Shown: positions 28,366 through 37,165, counted from the first letter of the stretch. The stretch: 64,000 bases of DNA from CALHVR01 sp963528625 (GCA_963528625.1 CAURVQ010000005.1:4485-68484), one strand, 5' to 3'. Numbers and translations: made by a program. Notes: generated by a model from the letters alone, not told the origin.

Positions 28366-29226
28366 CTATTTTGCATTTAACACAATTCCAATTTGTGATA
28401 AAGGCTCTCCCAATTTAGTCACTGCTTCAGCTAACGCTTTTGTATCTTCTTTTGTCAATTCTGTATATAATTTATAATTTTTATCATCTATTTTATACTT
28501 ATCTAATAATTCATTTACTGCTGCAAACTCCTTATTTAATGTTTCAACTAAATTTTTATCTACAGTTTCCAATTTAGTTTTGAATATTTCAAATATTTTT
28601 TCAGCACCTTCAATATTCGCTTTAAAATCATACAAATCTGTATGTGAATAAATTTCTTCTTCTCCAGTTATTTTTGATGTAGACACTTCATTTAACAAGT
28701 CTACTGCTCCAGTAATCATCATATCTGGTGTAACTTCAACTGTACTAATTTTAGCTCTCAATTCTTTTATGTCTTTAACTAATTGATCTGCATATTGTTC
28801 CGTTCCTTTAGTTGTTTTATTTTCCCATAATATTTTTTCAATTCTATGGAAACCTCTCCAACCTTCTTCTTTATTAAATTCTTCTTTAAAGTCTACCAAT
28901 CTAAAGTCAATATTTATATCTGATTCTCCAAAGCTTTCTGCTATTGGCTCTGATCTTTCGTATGCCATTCTTATTAATGGATATTGAGCTTTTGCTCCTT
29001 CTAAATCACCTTTTTTCAATGTTTCAGCAAATTTTTCTGTATCTAACAATAATTTATCAATCTCTTTTTCAACAAACGCTTTATATTCTTCTGTTTCTTT
29101 TCTTAAATCCACTTTTGATTGTGCTTGCTCTGCTGCTACTGTCTCTTGTTTAGACTCTTCTGCTTTTTGCCCACAACCTATTAGAACTAATATACTTAAC
29201 CCCACTAAAATTCCTATCTTTTTCAA
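28366..29226 (-). CDS. efeO: EfeO/EfeM-type iron-uptake lipoprotein (imelysin/M75 fold)
   Basis: 286 aa. Lipoprotein signal with lipobox LVLIGCGQ (Cys18). The mature part is an all-helical M75 imelysin-like domain with the HxxE-type motif in RGFHRIEKILWE near residue 125. The N-terminal cupredoxin domain of E. coli EfeO is absent, so this is the shorter EfeM form. In known systems it binds iron in the periplasm and passes it to EfeU. First gene of the efeO-efeB-efeU-tatC-tatA run, with a well-formed promoter and an AGGAGG ribosome site. Confidence 0.88.
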   Translation of the reverse strand: MKKIGILVGLSILVLIGCGQKAEESKQETVAAEQAQSKVDLRKETEEYKAFVEKEIDKLLLDTEKFAETLKKGDLEGAKAQYPLIRMAYERSEPIAESFGESDINIDFRLVDFKEEFNKEEGWRGFHRIEKILWENKTTKGTEQYADQLVKDIKELRAKISTVEVTPDMMITGAVDLLNEVSTSKITGEEEIYSHTDLYDFKANIEGAEKIFEIFKTKLETVDKNLVETLNKEFAAVNELLDKYKIDDKNYKLYTELTKEDTKALAEAVTKLGEPLSQIGIVLNAK

Positions 29227-29254
29227 AATAATCCTCCTTTTTTATTTTTTCAAT

Positions 29255-29283
29255 ATTATATCTTATTTAATAATGATTGTAAA
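29255..29283 (-). promoter_or_regulatory. Promoter of the efe-tat operon with a Fur-box-like spacer
   Basis: Minus-strand TTTACA and TATAAT hexamers at 17-nt spacing, 29-57 bases upstream of efeO. The spacer begins with AATCATTATTAAA, which matches half of the classical Fur box; the second half is degenerate. Iron repression is therefore suggested, not shown. Confidence 0.6.
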
Positions 29284-29398
29284 GAAAAATTATTTGGTAC
29301 ACAAAATATTTAATTATTAAAGTATATTTGTTTTGTTTTTTCTTGATAAAAATTACTTAGTTTTAAAATTTTTACTTTTTATACTTTCCTTACAAATA

Positions 29399-29422
29399 AA
29401 AAAACGACACTCTCATGCCGTT
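29399..29422 (-). terminator. Terminator after gapA
   Basis: Minus-strand stem AAAACGGCA/TGTCGTTTT (one wobble) with a T-run, just after the gapA stop. Confidence 0.82.
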
Positions 29423-29440
29423 TTTCTATCTTATATATAA

Positions 29441-30451
29441 TTATTTAATTAAACTTGCAAAATATCCTAAAGTTCTAATTAATTGAGCTGTATAAGACAT
29501 TTCGTTGTCATACCAAGATACAGTTTTAACTAATTGAGTATCTCCATTTTGAACAATTTTAGTTTGTGTTGCATCAAATAATGATCCGAAATGAATTCCT
29601 ACGATATCAGAAGATACTAATTCTTCTTCAGTATATCCAAATGATTCGTTAGATGCTGCTTTCATTGCTGCATTTACTTCTTCTACAGTAACTGGTTTTT
29701 CTAAAATTGATACTAACTCAGTTAATGATCCTGTTGGAACAGGTACTCTTTGTGCAGCTCCATCTAATTTACCTTTTAATTCAGGAATAACTAATCCAAT
29801 TGCTTTTGCAGCTCCTGTTGAGTTAGGTACTATATTTACTGCTGCAGCTCTTGCTCTTCTGAAGTCACCTTTTCTGTGTGGTGCATCTAAAGTCATTTGA
29901 TCTCCTGTATAAGCGTGAATAGTTGTCATTGTTCCAGTAACAACTCCAAAGTTATCTTGTAAAGCTTTAGCCATTGGTGCTAAACAGTTAGTTGTACAAG
30001 AAGCTCCTGAAATTACTGTTTCTGAACCATCTAAAATTGCGTGGTTTACATTGTAAACTACTGTTTTAACATCGTTTCCACCTGGTGCAGTAATAACTAC
30101 TTTTTTAGCTCCTGCTTTAACATGTAATTCAGCTTTATCTTTAGTTGCGAAGAATCCTGTAGCTTCTAATACTACATCTACACCTAATTCTCCCCAAGGT
30201 AATTCTTCAGGGTTAGCTTTTGCGAAAGTTTTGATTTCTTGTCCGTTTACTACGAAAGCTCCTTCTTTTACTTCAATTTCTCCATTGAATCTTCCTTGAG
30301 AAGAGTCATATTTAAATAAGTGAGCTAACATTTTAGCATCTGTTAAGTCATTAATTGCTACTACTTCAAATTTATCAGTTTGTTCAGCCATTAATCTTAA
30401 TGCTAATCTTCCAATTCTTCCAAATCCATTAATTGCTACTTTAATTGCCAT
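29441..30451 (-). CDS. gapA: Glyceraldehyde-3-phosphate dehydrogenase, type I
   Basis: 336 aa, cytoplasmic glycolytic enzyme oxidising glyceraldehyde 3-phosphate with NAD+. The N-terminal Rossmann motif NGFGRIGRLALR is at residues 7-18, the catalytic cysteine lies in SGASCTTNCLAP near 153, and the C-terminal SWYDNEMSYTAQL is typical. It is transcribed alone from a consensus promoter and ends at a terminator, consistent with strong constitutive expression. Confidence 0.97.
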   Translation of the reverse strand: MAIKVAINGFGRIGRLALRLMAEQTDKFEVVAINDLTDAKMLAHLFKYDSSQGRFNGEIEVKEGAFVVNGQEIKTFAKANPEELPWGELGVDVVLEATGFFATKDKAELHVKAGAKKVVITAPGGNDVKTVVYNVNHAILDGSETVISGASCTTNCLAPMAKALQDNFGVVTGTMTTIHAYTGDQMTLDAPHRKGDFRRARAAAVNIVPNSTGAAKAIGLVIPELKGKLDGAAQRVPVPTGSLTELVSILEKPVTVEEVNAAMKAASNESFGYTEEELVSSDIVGIHFGSLFDATQTKIVQNGDTQLVKTVSWYDNEMSYTAQLIRTLGYFASLIK

Positions 30452-30504
30452 TTTGCAATACCTCCTAAAAATTTATATATTTTAAAATATACTTTTACTC
30501 TTTG

Positions 30505-30533
30505 AGTATACCACAAATCTTTTTTTATTTCAA
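30505..30533 (-). promoter_or_regulatory. Promoter of gapA
   Basis: Minus-strand TTGAAA and TATACT at 17-nt spacing with an extended -10 (TGG before TATACT). The -10 is followed by a small palindrome (ACTCAAAGAGT) across the likely start site, a possible operator. Confidence 0.75.
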
Positions 30534-30555
30534 TAATTTATTCACAAGAGTTTGC

Positions 30556-31422
30556 TTATTTTTCTAAAAAATTTTTCATATCTTCATAAATTGGAACTTC
30601 TAACTCTATTATTTTTTTTGTTGACGGCTGATTAAATTTCACCTTATATGCGTGTAAAAACTGTCTTTTTATTTCTTTTTCTTCACAAAGCCCATTTCCA
30701 TAAAGCTCATCACCAATAATTGGGTGTCCAATATATTTCATATGAACTCTTATTTGGTGTGTTCGACCTGTAAATAACTCACATTCCACCAAAGTTACAT
30801 TTTTTTCAAAATATTTTTTTATAACTTTGACCTTTGTTTTAGCATATTGCCCTCTCTCATCAATTATTCTTGCTAAGTTATCTCCATCTTTATAAATCGG
30901 AGCTTCTATTGTTATTTCCTTTTCTTCCACTATACCGTCCACTATCGCTAAATATTTTTTTTCAAATATAGAAAAATTTTGTAAGTACGCTTGTGCAAAA
31001 CTATTTTTAGCAATAATTATTAATCCTGTTGTATTCATATCAAGTCTATTATAAAATCTAGGCACTCTCTCCTCTCCATACTTTTCCACAAAATAATTTA
31101 CAATTCCGTTTGCTAATGTAAAATCTGCTTTTTTTTGTGTTGGATGAGTTAATAAATACGGCTCTTTATTTACAACCAAAACATCATCATCTTCATAAAC
31201 TATATCTAAATTTAATTTTATAGGTTTTATATTTGTCCCTTTTTTCTTTTCAACCACTTTTAATTTCCCACTTGACGGCAATTTTTTTGTAAGTCTTACT
31301 TGCTTTCCATTCAAAAACACTTCCACTGCTCTAAGACTTCTACCAGAGTAATTTTGTACTTCACGCAAATATTGTGAAATTTTCATTCTTTGATGCTCTT
31401 TTTCTATATTAAATACTTTCAT
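30556..31422 (-). CDS. RluA-family pseudouridine synthase
   Basis: 288 aa. An N-terminal S4-like region (about residues 1-60, with SGRSLRAVEVFLNGKQV) precedes the synthase domain. The catalytic aspartate lies in NRLDMNTTGLIIIAKN near residue 130; most relatives read HRLDxxTSG, so His is Asn here. FTGRTHQIRVHM and GHPIIGDELYG are further signature blocks. It modifies uridines in rRNA or tRNA; which site cannot be told. It overlaps the preceding hypothetical gene by 14 bp, which implies translational coupling. Confidence 0.9.
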   Translation of the reverse strand: MKVFNIEKEHQRMKISQYLREVQNYSGRSLRAVEVFLNGKQVRLTKKLPSSGKLKVVEKKKGTNIKPIKLNLDIVYEDDDVLVVNKEPYLLTHPTQKKADFTLANGIVNYFVEKYGEERVPRFYNRLDMNTTGLIIIAKNSFAQAYLQNFSIFEKKYLAIVDGIVEEKEITIEAPIYKDGDNLARIIDERGQYAKTKVKVIKKYFEKNVTLVECELFTGRTHQIRVHMKYIGHPIIGDELYGNGLCEEKEIKRQFLHAYKVKFNQPSTKKIIELEVPIYEDMKNFLEK

Positions 31423-31897
31423 CTTTCTCCACTCTATTTTCTTTTTCTATTTTATAAATATACTTAATTTTTTCATTTTTTCTTTTTCCTATTATCTTTA
31501 TTTCAAAAATTATCTCATTTTCTAATATTTTCAAATTTCCAAAATACCTATCCGGCTCACACTCATAAATCTTCTTCATAACATATTTTTCATTCTCATC
31601 GCATATAAATTCAAATATTTTTTCAAAAATATTATTTCTAAAATGATAAAATTTAATTTTTTTATTTGAAATTTCCCACATTTTTCTATCTTTCAACTCT
31701 ATACCATTTTCTAAAAAAATTTTTTCATCAAAATATATTTTTATACTTTTATTTATTGGTGTTTCCTCTTCAATTTTTATAACTTTTACAATTTTTCCCC
31801 ACCCTTTATTATTCCAATCCATTTGAGAATTTTCTAAACTTTTTGACTCAAACTCAAAATTTTTTAACCGTAAAAATTTCCTCACTATTTTCTTCAT
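31409..31897 (-). CDS. Conserved-looking protein of unknown function
   Basis: 162 aa, no signal or membrane helix, very rich in Lys, Glu and Ile. The order of motifs (KIYFDE... in the middle, then CEPDRYFGNL near residue 115, then IIGKRKNEKIKYIYKIE) recalls the DUF6314 family, which ends with a C.xD.Y.G ... V.GPRK pattern. This is a weak resemblance from memory. It overlaps the pseudouridine synthase gene downstream by 14 bp, which suggests a linked expression and perhaps a role tied to RNA. Otherwise unrecognised. Confidence 0.6.
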   Translation of the reverse strand: MKKIVRKFLRLKNFEFESKSLENSQMDWNNKGWGKIVKVIKIEEETPINKSIKIYFDEKIFLENGIELKDRKMWEISNKKIKFYHFRNNIFEKIFEFICDENEKYVMKKIYECEPDRYFGNLKILENEIIFEIKIIGKRKNEKIKYIYKIEKENRVEKDESI

Positions 31898-31954
31898 TTT
31901 TCCTCATTTCAACTAATTATAGCAAAAATTGAATATAAAAAAAAGTTGTAGACA

Positions 31955-31995
31955 AAAAAATTATCCTTAATTCAATAAAACTAAGGATAATTTTA
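31955..31995 (-). terminator. Terminator after pth
   Basis: Long minus-strand stem AAAATTATCCTTA/TAAGGATAATTTT followed by T residues, directly after the pth stop codon. Confidence 0.9.
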
Positions 31996-31999
31996 AATT

Positions 32000-32566
32000 T
32001 TACTTTGTATTATATTTATTCATTAATTTTTGTATTTCCATATCATTTTTTATGTCTTCAATTAAATTAAAGATTTTCTCTCTATCTTCTTTTATCTTTT
32101 CTTTTTCCTCAGGTTTGAATTTCCCTAAAACATGTCCAATCGTTTCTTCTTTACTTTGAGCTTTCCCAATTCCATATTTTATTCTTATAAATTTTTCTCC
32201 AACATGCTGAATTATTGACTTAATTCCGTTATGCCCCCCTGCTCTTCCATCTTTTTTTAATTTTAACTTACCAAAAGACATATCCATATCATCATAAATT
32301 ACAAATAACTCTGTTTCAGGATTAATTTTAAAAAATCTTACAGCTTCTCCTATCGCCTCTCCACTTAAATTCATAAAAGTTAAAGGTTTTTGAAAAAATA
32401 CTTTATCTCCTTTATAAGTAGTTTGTACAAACTCTGATTTATATTTTTCTCTAATATCTGTAATATTTTTTTCTTTTAAATATTCATCAATAAAAATGAA
32501 TCCTATATTATGCCTTGTTTGTTTATATTGCTCTCCCGGATTTCCTAAGCCAACTATTAACTTCAT
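32000..32566 (-). CDS. pth: Peptidyl-tRNA hydrolase
   Basis: 188 aa, usual length. Recycles peptidyl-tRNA released from stalled ribosomes. The N-terminal block LIVGLGNPGEQYKQTRHNIG contains the catalytic His, with Asn in TFMNLSGEA, and the Asp region YDDMDMSFGKLKLK follows; GRAGGHNGIKSI is also typical. It lies 14 bp downstream of the MFS gene and ends at a strong terminator. Confidence 0.97.
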   Translation of the reverse strand: MKLIVGLGNPGEQYKQTRHNIGFIFIDEYLKEKNITDIREKYKSEFVQTTYKGDKVFFQKPLTFMNLSGEAIGEAVRFFKINPETELFVIYDDMDMSFGKLKLKKDGRAGGHNGIKSIIQHVGEKFIRIKYGIGKAQSKEETIGHVLGKFKPEEKEKIKEDREKIFNLIEDIKNDMEIQKLMNKYNTK

Positions 32567-32580
32567 TTTTTCACTTCCTC

Positions 32581-33768
32581 CTATTTTAATTTTTTACTCG
32601 TTTGAATTAATACGAGTACCAAGCTAATTACAACTATATTTACGATGAACGGTAAATGTACATTTGCTGAAAGCAAATATCCTGACAATAACGAACCAAT
32701 AGCTGTCCCTAAAAAATTAACTGCTGATGCTACCCCTAAAACTTTACCTTGTTCATGCTTATATTTTTTAGCAATAACACTATTTCCAAGTGCTTTCACT
32801 ATTTCATAAATCATTGTATACAACGACATTAAAACATAAGGTATTACACCCATTTGTAATCTAAATATTATTATTCCCATACAAATCATACCTATAAATA
32901 ACATCATTTTATATGTTTTTTCTTCACTACGTTTTTTTATTAATTTTTTTAATAAAACACTCGTTCCAAAAAACGCAGTTAATAATGAAAACATTACAAA
33001 TGTTCCTATCGTATCAGAAGAAACTTTTACATTAAATTTTAAAAAATAATTTAATGCACTTGCATACGAATTTATACCAATTCCAACTAAAAATATTATA
33101 AAGCAGAAAAATTTAGAAAACGAATCTAACTCCTTTATATATCTAAATGTAGATAATGGATTTAAGTCTTTTTTATTTGTTTCTTGAGTTTTTTTCTCAA
33201 TGACTACCTCTTTCAGTAAAAAGAACGAAAATAAAGAAACTAAACTTCCTACTATGAATTGTAATGCAAAAGGATATCTAGTATCTAATGTTGCTACTAA
33301 TCCTCCTATTTTTTGTCCTATCGCTCCTCCTATTATAACTGCCGAACTAACTTTAGCTATATTTTTTGTCTTTTCCTCTTTTTTTGATAATAAACTTACA
33401 TATCCGTAAGCCATTGCATGTGTCCCTCCTGATGCAAATCCCGCAAAAGATCTAGCCAAAAATACAATCCATAAATTGGGTACAAATCCAAAAAATACTT
33501 GTGAACAACCATAAAATAACGGCATAAACATCATTATTTTTTTCATTCCCAATCTATCTCCTAAAGCACCTAAGTATGGTGAAGCCATAAACATTGACAC
33601 ACTCATAACTGCTAAAAGTACTCCCGATATATTTTTTTCCCAACCTCTTAATTCAATCAAACCCGGCGTTGCAGGATGTGCAAAATTATACACAATCATA
33701 CATAAAAACATTACTAATACCATTCTATTTACATCATTATCAAAAAATTTCTCTTTATTATTAATCAC
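32581..33768 (-). CDS. Major facilitator superfamily transporter
   Basis: 395 aa with about twelve hydrophobic helices. The family A-motif loop between helices 2 and 3 reads LGALGDRLGMKK; the first half also has the antiporter-like stretch FAGFASGGTHAMAYGY in helix 5. No periplasmic domain or substrate signature is recognisable; drug or sugar efflux are both possible. It uses an AGGAGG site and an extended -10 (TGATATAAT) and appears co-transcribed with pth. Confidence 0.85.
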   Translation of the reverse strand: MINNKEKFFDNDVNRMVLVMFLCMIVYNFAHPATPGLIELRGWEKNISGVLLAVMSVSMFMASPYLGALGDRLGMKKIMMFMPLFYGCSQVFFGFVPNLWIVFLARSFAGFASGGTHAMAYGYVSLLSKKEEKTKNIAKVSSAVIIGGAIGQKIGGLVATLDTRYPFALQFIVGSLVSLFSFFLLKEVVIEKKTQETNKKDLNPLSTFRYIKELDSFSKFFCFIIFLVGIGINSYASALNYFLKFNVKVSSDTIGTFVMFSLLTAFFGTSVLLKKLIKKRSEEKTYKMMLFIGMICMGIIIFRLQMGVIPYVLMSLYTMIYEIVKALGNSVIAKKYKHEQGKVLGVASAVNFLGTAIGSLLSGYLLSANVHLPFIVNIVVISLVLVLIQTSKKLK

Positions 33769-33810
33769 TTTATTTATTGTCTTTTCCTCCTATTTTTTAA
33801 AATATATAAC

Positions 33811-33819
33811 ATTATATCA
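33811..33819 (-). promoter_or_regulatory. Extended -10 promoter of the MFS-pth unit
   Basis: Minus-strand TGATATAAT, about 45 bases upstream of the MFS start. The -35 is poor, as expected for extended -10 promoters. Confidence 0.5.
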
Positions 33820-33846
33820 CATTTTAAATAACAATCTATAAAAATT

Positions 33847-34332
33847 TTAATAAAATTCAGTTTTATTTATAATTCTTTGGTTTTTACTTCCTATAAATTT
33901 TAAATTAGGATCATACAATTCTTTCACAAACCGTCCATCAACCAACACATCAATATATTTCAAGCATTTTCTTCTTTTTTCATCAGCTTTTACTTCCTCA
34001 AGCGTATATCCTGTATAAAGCCATATATTTTTACCCGTTTTTTCTTTTAAATATTGCAAAACTTTTTCCATATCTTTTGGATTGTAAAGTGGATCTCCTC
34101 CACTTATTGTAATTCCATCAAGTAAAACATTTTTATTTATTTCCATAGCTATTTCTTCTAACTTTTCATATGAAATTATTTCCCCATTATTTGCATTCCA
34201 AGAACATACATTATGACACCCCGGACATTTATGACTACAGCCCGAAAAATATAAAGAATACCGTAGACCAACTCCATCAACAATCGTTTCTTTAAAAACA
34301 TTAAGTAACCTTAATGTAAATTTATAATCCAT
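33847..34332 (-). CDS. nrdG: Anaerobic ribonucleotide reductase activating enzyme
   Basis: 161 aa radical-SAM activase. The cluster-binding CxxxCxxC motif is CSHKCPGC near residue 32, and ISGGDPLYNP near 75 is the SAM-binding GGDP block. It uses reduced [4Fe-4S] and S-adenosylmethionine to place the glycyl radical on NrdD. The gene overlaps the end of nrdD by 11 bp, so the two proteins are translationally coupled. Confidence 0.95.
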   Translation of the reverse strand: MDYKFTLRLLNVFKETIVDGVGLRYSLYFSGCSHKCPGCHNVCSWNANNGEIISYEKLEEIAMEINKNVLLDGITISGGDPLYNPKDMEKVLQYLKEKTGKNIWLYTGYTLEEVKADEKRRKCLKYIDVLVDGRFVKELYDPNLKFIGSKNQRIINKTEFY

Positions 34333-36520
34333 GTTTTACTCTGTCCCTCTCTTCAGCTCTTTTTGCACTATTCCAACTACTTAAATCTCCTGTCAAATAT
34401 CCGGTTATTCTTCTAACTCGTGAAATATCTTTACTTTTACAACAAGGGCATTCATCATAAATTATCGTTTCTATTCCGCAATTTCTACATTTATCAACAG
34501 GATGATTTATACTTCCATATCCAATTTGATTATCTTTCATAGCTTTTACTATTTTTAGTATTACACTCGTATTTTTCTTAGCTTCTCCATCAAGTTCAAC
34601 ATAAGTTATATGTCCCCCTCTTGTTAAATTATGAAAAGGAGCCTCTTTTTTTATTTTTTCAAATATACTAATTTTCTCTTTAACATCAATATGAAATGAA
34701 TTTACATAATATTCTTTATCTGTAACATTTTCAATAACACCAAATTCTTTTCTATCTATTGCTAAAAATCTTCCTGCTAAACTCTCTGCCGGAGTTCCTA
34801 AAATTGAATAATTTAAACGATATTTTTCTGTAAATTTTACTGCAATTTTATTCATTTCCTCTATTGTTTCAATTAAAGTTTCATATGCTAATTGAGATTG
34901 TCCGTGACTTTCACCAAATAAAGCGTACATTGCATTATATCCTCCAACAAAACCTATTGACAATGAGCCGCTATTTATGACATCTCCAACTTTTTCATTA
35001 AAATCAATATCTCCCATACCTTTCCACAAATTATTTGCTTTCATAAATGGAAATTGTTTTCCAAAAGCTGTTTTTTGATAATTATATCGTTCAAAAAGTT
35101 GTTCTGCTACAACTTCTGACATTTCTCTTACTCTTTTTTTAAATTCATTTTTAATAATTTCATTTTTATTTAAAATATTGTTTTCTTGTGAATTTATCTC
35201 AACTAAATATAATTTATCATTGTTATTTTTATTTATATTTTTTTCAATTTCTTTTTTAACTTCTATCGCAATTCTAGGTAAATTTATACTTGTGAAAGAT
35301 AAATTTCCACGACCAACACTCGTTTTCTCTCCATTCACATTGTCAAATACTCTCGTTCTACACCCCATTGTTGCGATTTCATATTTATATTTTTTTTCAT
35401 CTTCAAAGTCCCACTTCTCATTTTTGTTAAAATTTGTATCTAAAAATACATAATTAGGAAACAGCCTTTTACTCGTTACTCTAGTTGATAACAATAACAA
35501 ATCAAAATTTTTTGTTTCAAAATTTATGTTTTGTTTATAAGTTTTACACTTTTCCACTGAGTTTTCCACATTTTCATCTACAAAATTATATAACTTTTCC
35601 ACATTTTTCATTATTTCTTCATAATTTCCCATAACATAACTATAATCTTTTTCACTATAATTCAAGCCCTCTTTTACTTTAAATATTTGAATGGGAAATA
35701 TTGGAGTTTCTCCCTTTCCTAGCCCTTTTTCCGTAGCTCTTAAAAGTTCTACAATGACCATTCTACCTTCTTCTGAAGTATCAGTCCCATAATTTATTGA
35801 TGAAAAAACTACTTGATTTCCCCCTCGTGAATGCATTGTATTTAAGTTATGAATAAATCCTTCCATTGCTTGAAAAGTTTCTTTCTTTGTTTTTAAATAT
35901 GATCTTTTCCACATTTTTTCTACATTTTTTATTTTTACTTTTAAATCTTCACTTATTTTTAATAAAACTTTTTCATCTAATTTTATTGTTTTTATTTCAT
36001 TATTTACATATTTTTTTAAATCAATTTTTTCATTTTCAATATTTTTTTCGCAACTTTCTATTTCATCCAAAAAATATTTTCTAAATGATTTTAGCACACC
36101 TTTTGCCATATAAAAATCAAATGCTGGAATCGCTTGTCCTCCATGTTGTTCATTTTGATTTGTTTGAAATATTATAGTTGCCAATGTTGCATAAGTTGTA
36201 ATACTTTGAGGTGATCTCATAAACCCATGTTTTGTTTGAAATCCATTCTCAAACAATTCTTCCAAATCGTACTGTAAACAAGTTGTAGTTTTGCTCGCAT
36301 AATAATCCAAATCGTGAATATGAATATAACCTTTTTTATGTAAATCACTATATTTTTTTGACACTAAATTTTCTAACGCATAAATTTTTGCTACTTCACT
36401 CGCTATTTTCATCATTTGTCCTGCAGGTGTTTCCGATGACATATTTGCATTTTCATTATTTATATCATTTTTTTCAATATTTATTATTTTTCCCAAAATA
36501 TCATTCAAATTTTCATACAT
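34322..36520 (-). CDS. nrdD: Anaerobic (class III) ribonucleoside-triphosphate reductase
   Basis: 732 aa, oxygen-sensitive enzyme making dNTPs from NTPs. The glycyl radical site is in RVRRITGYLTGDL near the C-terminus, preceded by four zinc-binding cysteines (CRNCG and CPCC). The N-terminus starts directly at the catalytic region (ENANMSSETPAGQMM near residue 23), with no ATP-cone domain of about 90 residues as in E. coli NrdD. The promoter and a pair of NrdR-like boxes sit just upstream, so the missing cone is not an artefact of the start choice. No aerobic reductase gene is in the window. Confidence 0.95.
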   Translation of the reverse strand: MYENLNDILGKIINIEKNDINNENANMSSETPAGQMMKIASEVAKIYALENLVSKKYSDLHKKGYIHIHDLDYYASKTTTCLQYDLEELFENGFQTKHGFMRSPQSITTYATLATIIFQTNQNEQHGGQAIPAFDFYMAKGVLKSFRKYFLDEIESCEKNIENEKIDLKKYVNNEIKTIKLDEKVLLKISEDLKVKIKNVEKMWKRSYLKTKKETFQAMEGFIHNLNTMHSRGGNQVVFSSINYGTDTSEEGRMVIVELLRATEKGLGKGETPIFPIQIFKVKEGLNYSEKDYSYVMGNYEEIMKNVEKLYNFVDENVENSVEKCKTYKQNINFETKNFDLLLLSTRVTSKRLFPNYVFLDTNFNKNEKWDFEDEKKYKYEIATMGCRTRVFDNVNGEKTSVGRGNLSFTSINLPRIAIEVKKEIEKNINKNNNDKLYLVEINSQENNILNKNEIIKNEFKKRVREMSEVVAEQLFERYNYQKTAFGKQFPFMKANNLWKGMGDIDFNEKVGDVINSGSLSIGFVGGYNAMYALFGESHGQSQLAYETLIETIEEMNKIAVKFTEKYRLNYSILGTPAESLAGRFLAIDRKEFGVIENVTDKEYYVNSFHIDVKEKISIFEKIKKEAPFHNLTRGGHITYVELDGEAKKNTSVILKIVKAMKDNQIGYGSINHPVDKCRNCGIETIIYDECPCCKSKDISRVRRITGYLTGDLSSWNSAKRAEERDRVKHGL

Positions 36521-36568
36521 TTATCTCAAACTCCTAAATTTATTAATTTTTATTATATTTGTATATAA

Positions 36569-36616
36569 ACACATAATATAGTATTTATATGTATACAATA
36601 TCACAATATTTTGTAT
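36569..36616 (-). promoter_or_regulatory. Pair of NrdR-like boxes over the nrdD promoter
   Basis: Two 16-bp elements at 36569-36584 and 36601-36616 each match 13 of 16 positions of the NrdR box (acaCwAtATaTwGtgt) and start 32 bp apart, the three-turn spacing typical of NrdR site pairs. On the minus strand they cover the likely promoter TTGTGA-17 nt-TACTAT. NrdR would repress nrdDG when dATP is high; no nrdR gene is in the window. Confidence 0.7.
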
Positions 36617-36665
36617 TTTTCAATAGTTTTTATAAAAAAATTTTTTTTATTTTTGTTAATTTTTC

Positions 36666-36701
36666 AAAAAAAAAATCATAATATATTAAAAATTATGATT
36701 T
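36666..36701 (-). terminator. Terminator of the toxin gene
   Basis: Minus-strand perfect 10-bp stem AAATCATAAT/ATTATGATTT followed by about seven T; the upper stem overlaps the toxin stop codon. Confidence 0.88.
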
Positions 36702-37149
36702 ACTTTATTTCTAACTCTGTATGAAAATATTGTAATGCACTTTTTTGAACGATCTCTTTATTTCTTAAAATATCTAATCTAGTTAATGCTTTTTTATATG
36801 TTTTAACATATGATAACATCTTTTTTTCTATATATTTCCTATTTTTATCTAATTTTAAATATTCTATTTGATTAATTTTAACTTGATACTTTGAAATATA
36901 ATTAAAATCTGTAATTATAACAGCTTTAGTAAAATCTAATCCTTTATTTTTACCATTTTCATTCATAGTTATATATGAAAATTTATGTTTTATATTACTT
37001 CTAATAGGAATTGCAAATGTTAATCCCTTATATTCAACTAAATGAACAATATAAGGTCTTTTTGGTTTATATAATATTTCTACACATTTATTATATTTTT
37101 TATAAAATTGCTCCGTCAAGCAATAAAATTCTATACTTTTATTTCTCAT
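36700..37149 (-). CDS. ToxN/TenpN-like toxin of a type III toxin-antitoxin system
   Basis: 149 aa, no signal or membrane segment, strongly basic. The block FAIPIRSNIKHKF (residues 45-57), then GLDFTKAVII (70-79) and the C-terminal SALQYFHTEL (137-146), resemble what I recall of the TenpN branch of the ToxN/AbiQ endoribonuclease superfamily. The family assignment is mainly supported by the locus: upstream on the same strand are a promoter, two tandem repeats and a terminator, the hallmark of an RNA antitoxin gene. Known toxins of this type cut RNA and are held inactive by the repeat RNA; they can cause phage abortive infection. The start has an AGGGGAA ribosome site. Low-level readthrough of the terminator would supply toxin mRNA. 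No mobile gene adjoins it. Confidence 0.78.
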   Translation of the reverse strand: MRNKSIEFYCLTEQFYKKYNKCVEILYKPKRPYIVHLVEYKGLTFAIPIRSNIKHKFSYITMNENGKNKGLDFTKAVIITDFNYISKYQVKINQIEYLKLDKNRKYIEKKMLSYVKTYKKALTRLDILRNKEIVQKSALQYFHTELEIK

Positions 37150-37165
37150 TTTAATTTCCCCTTTT

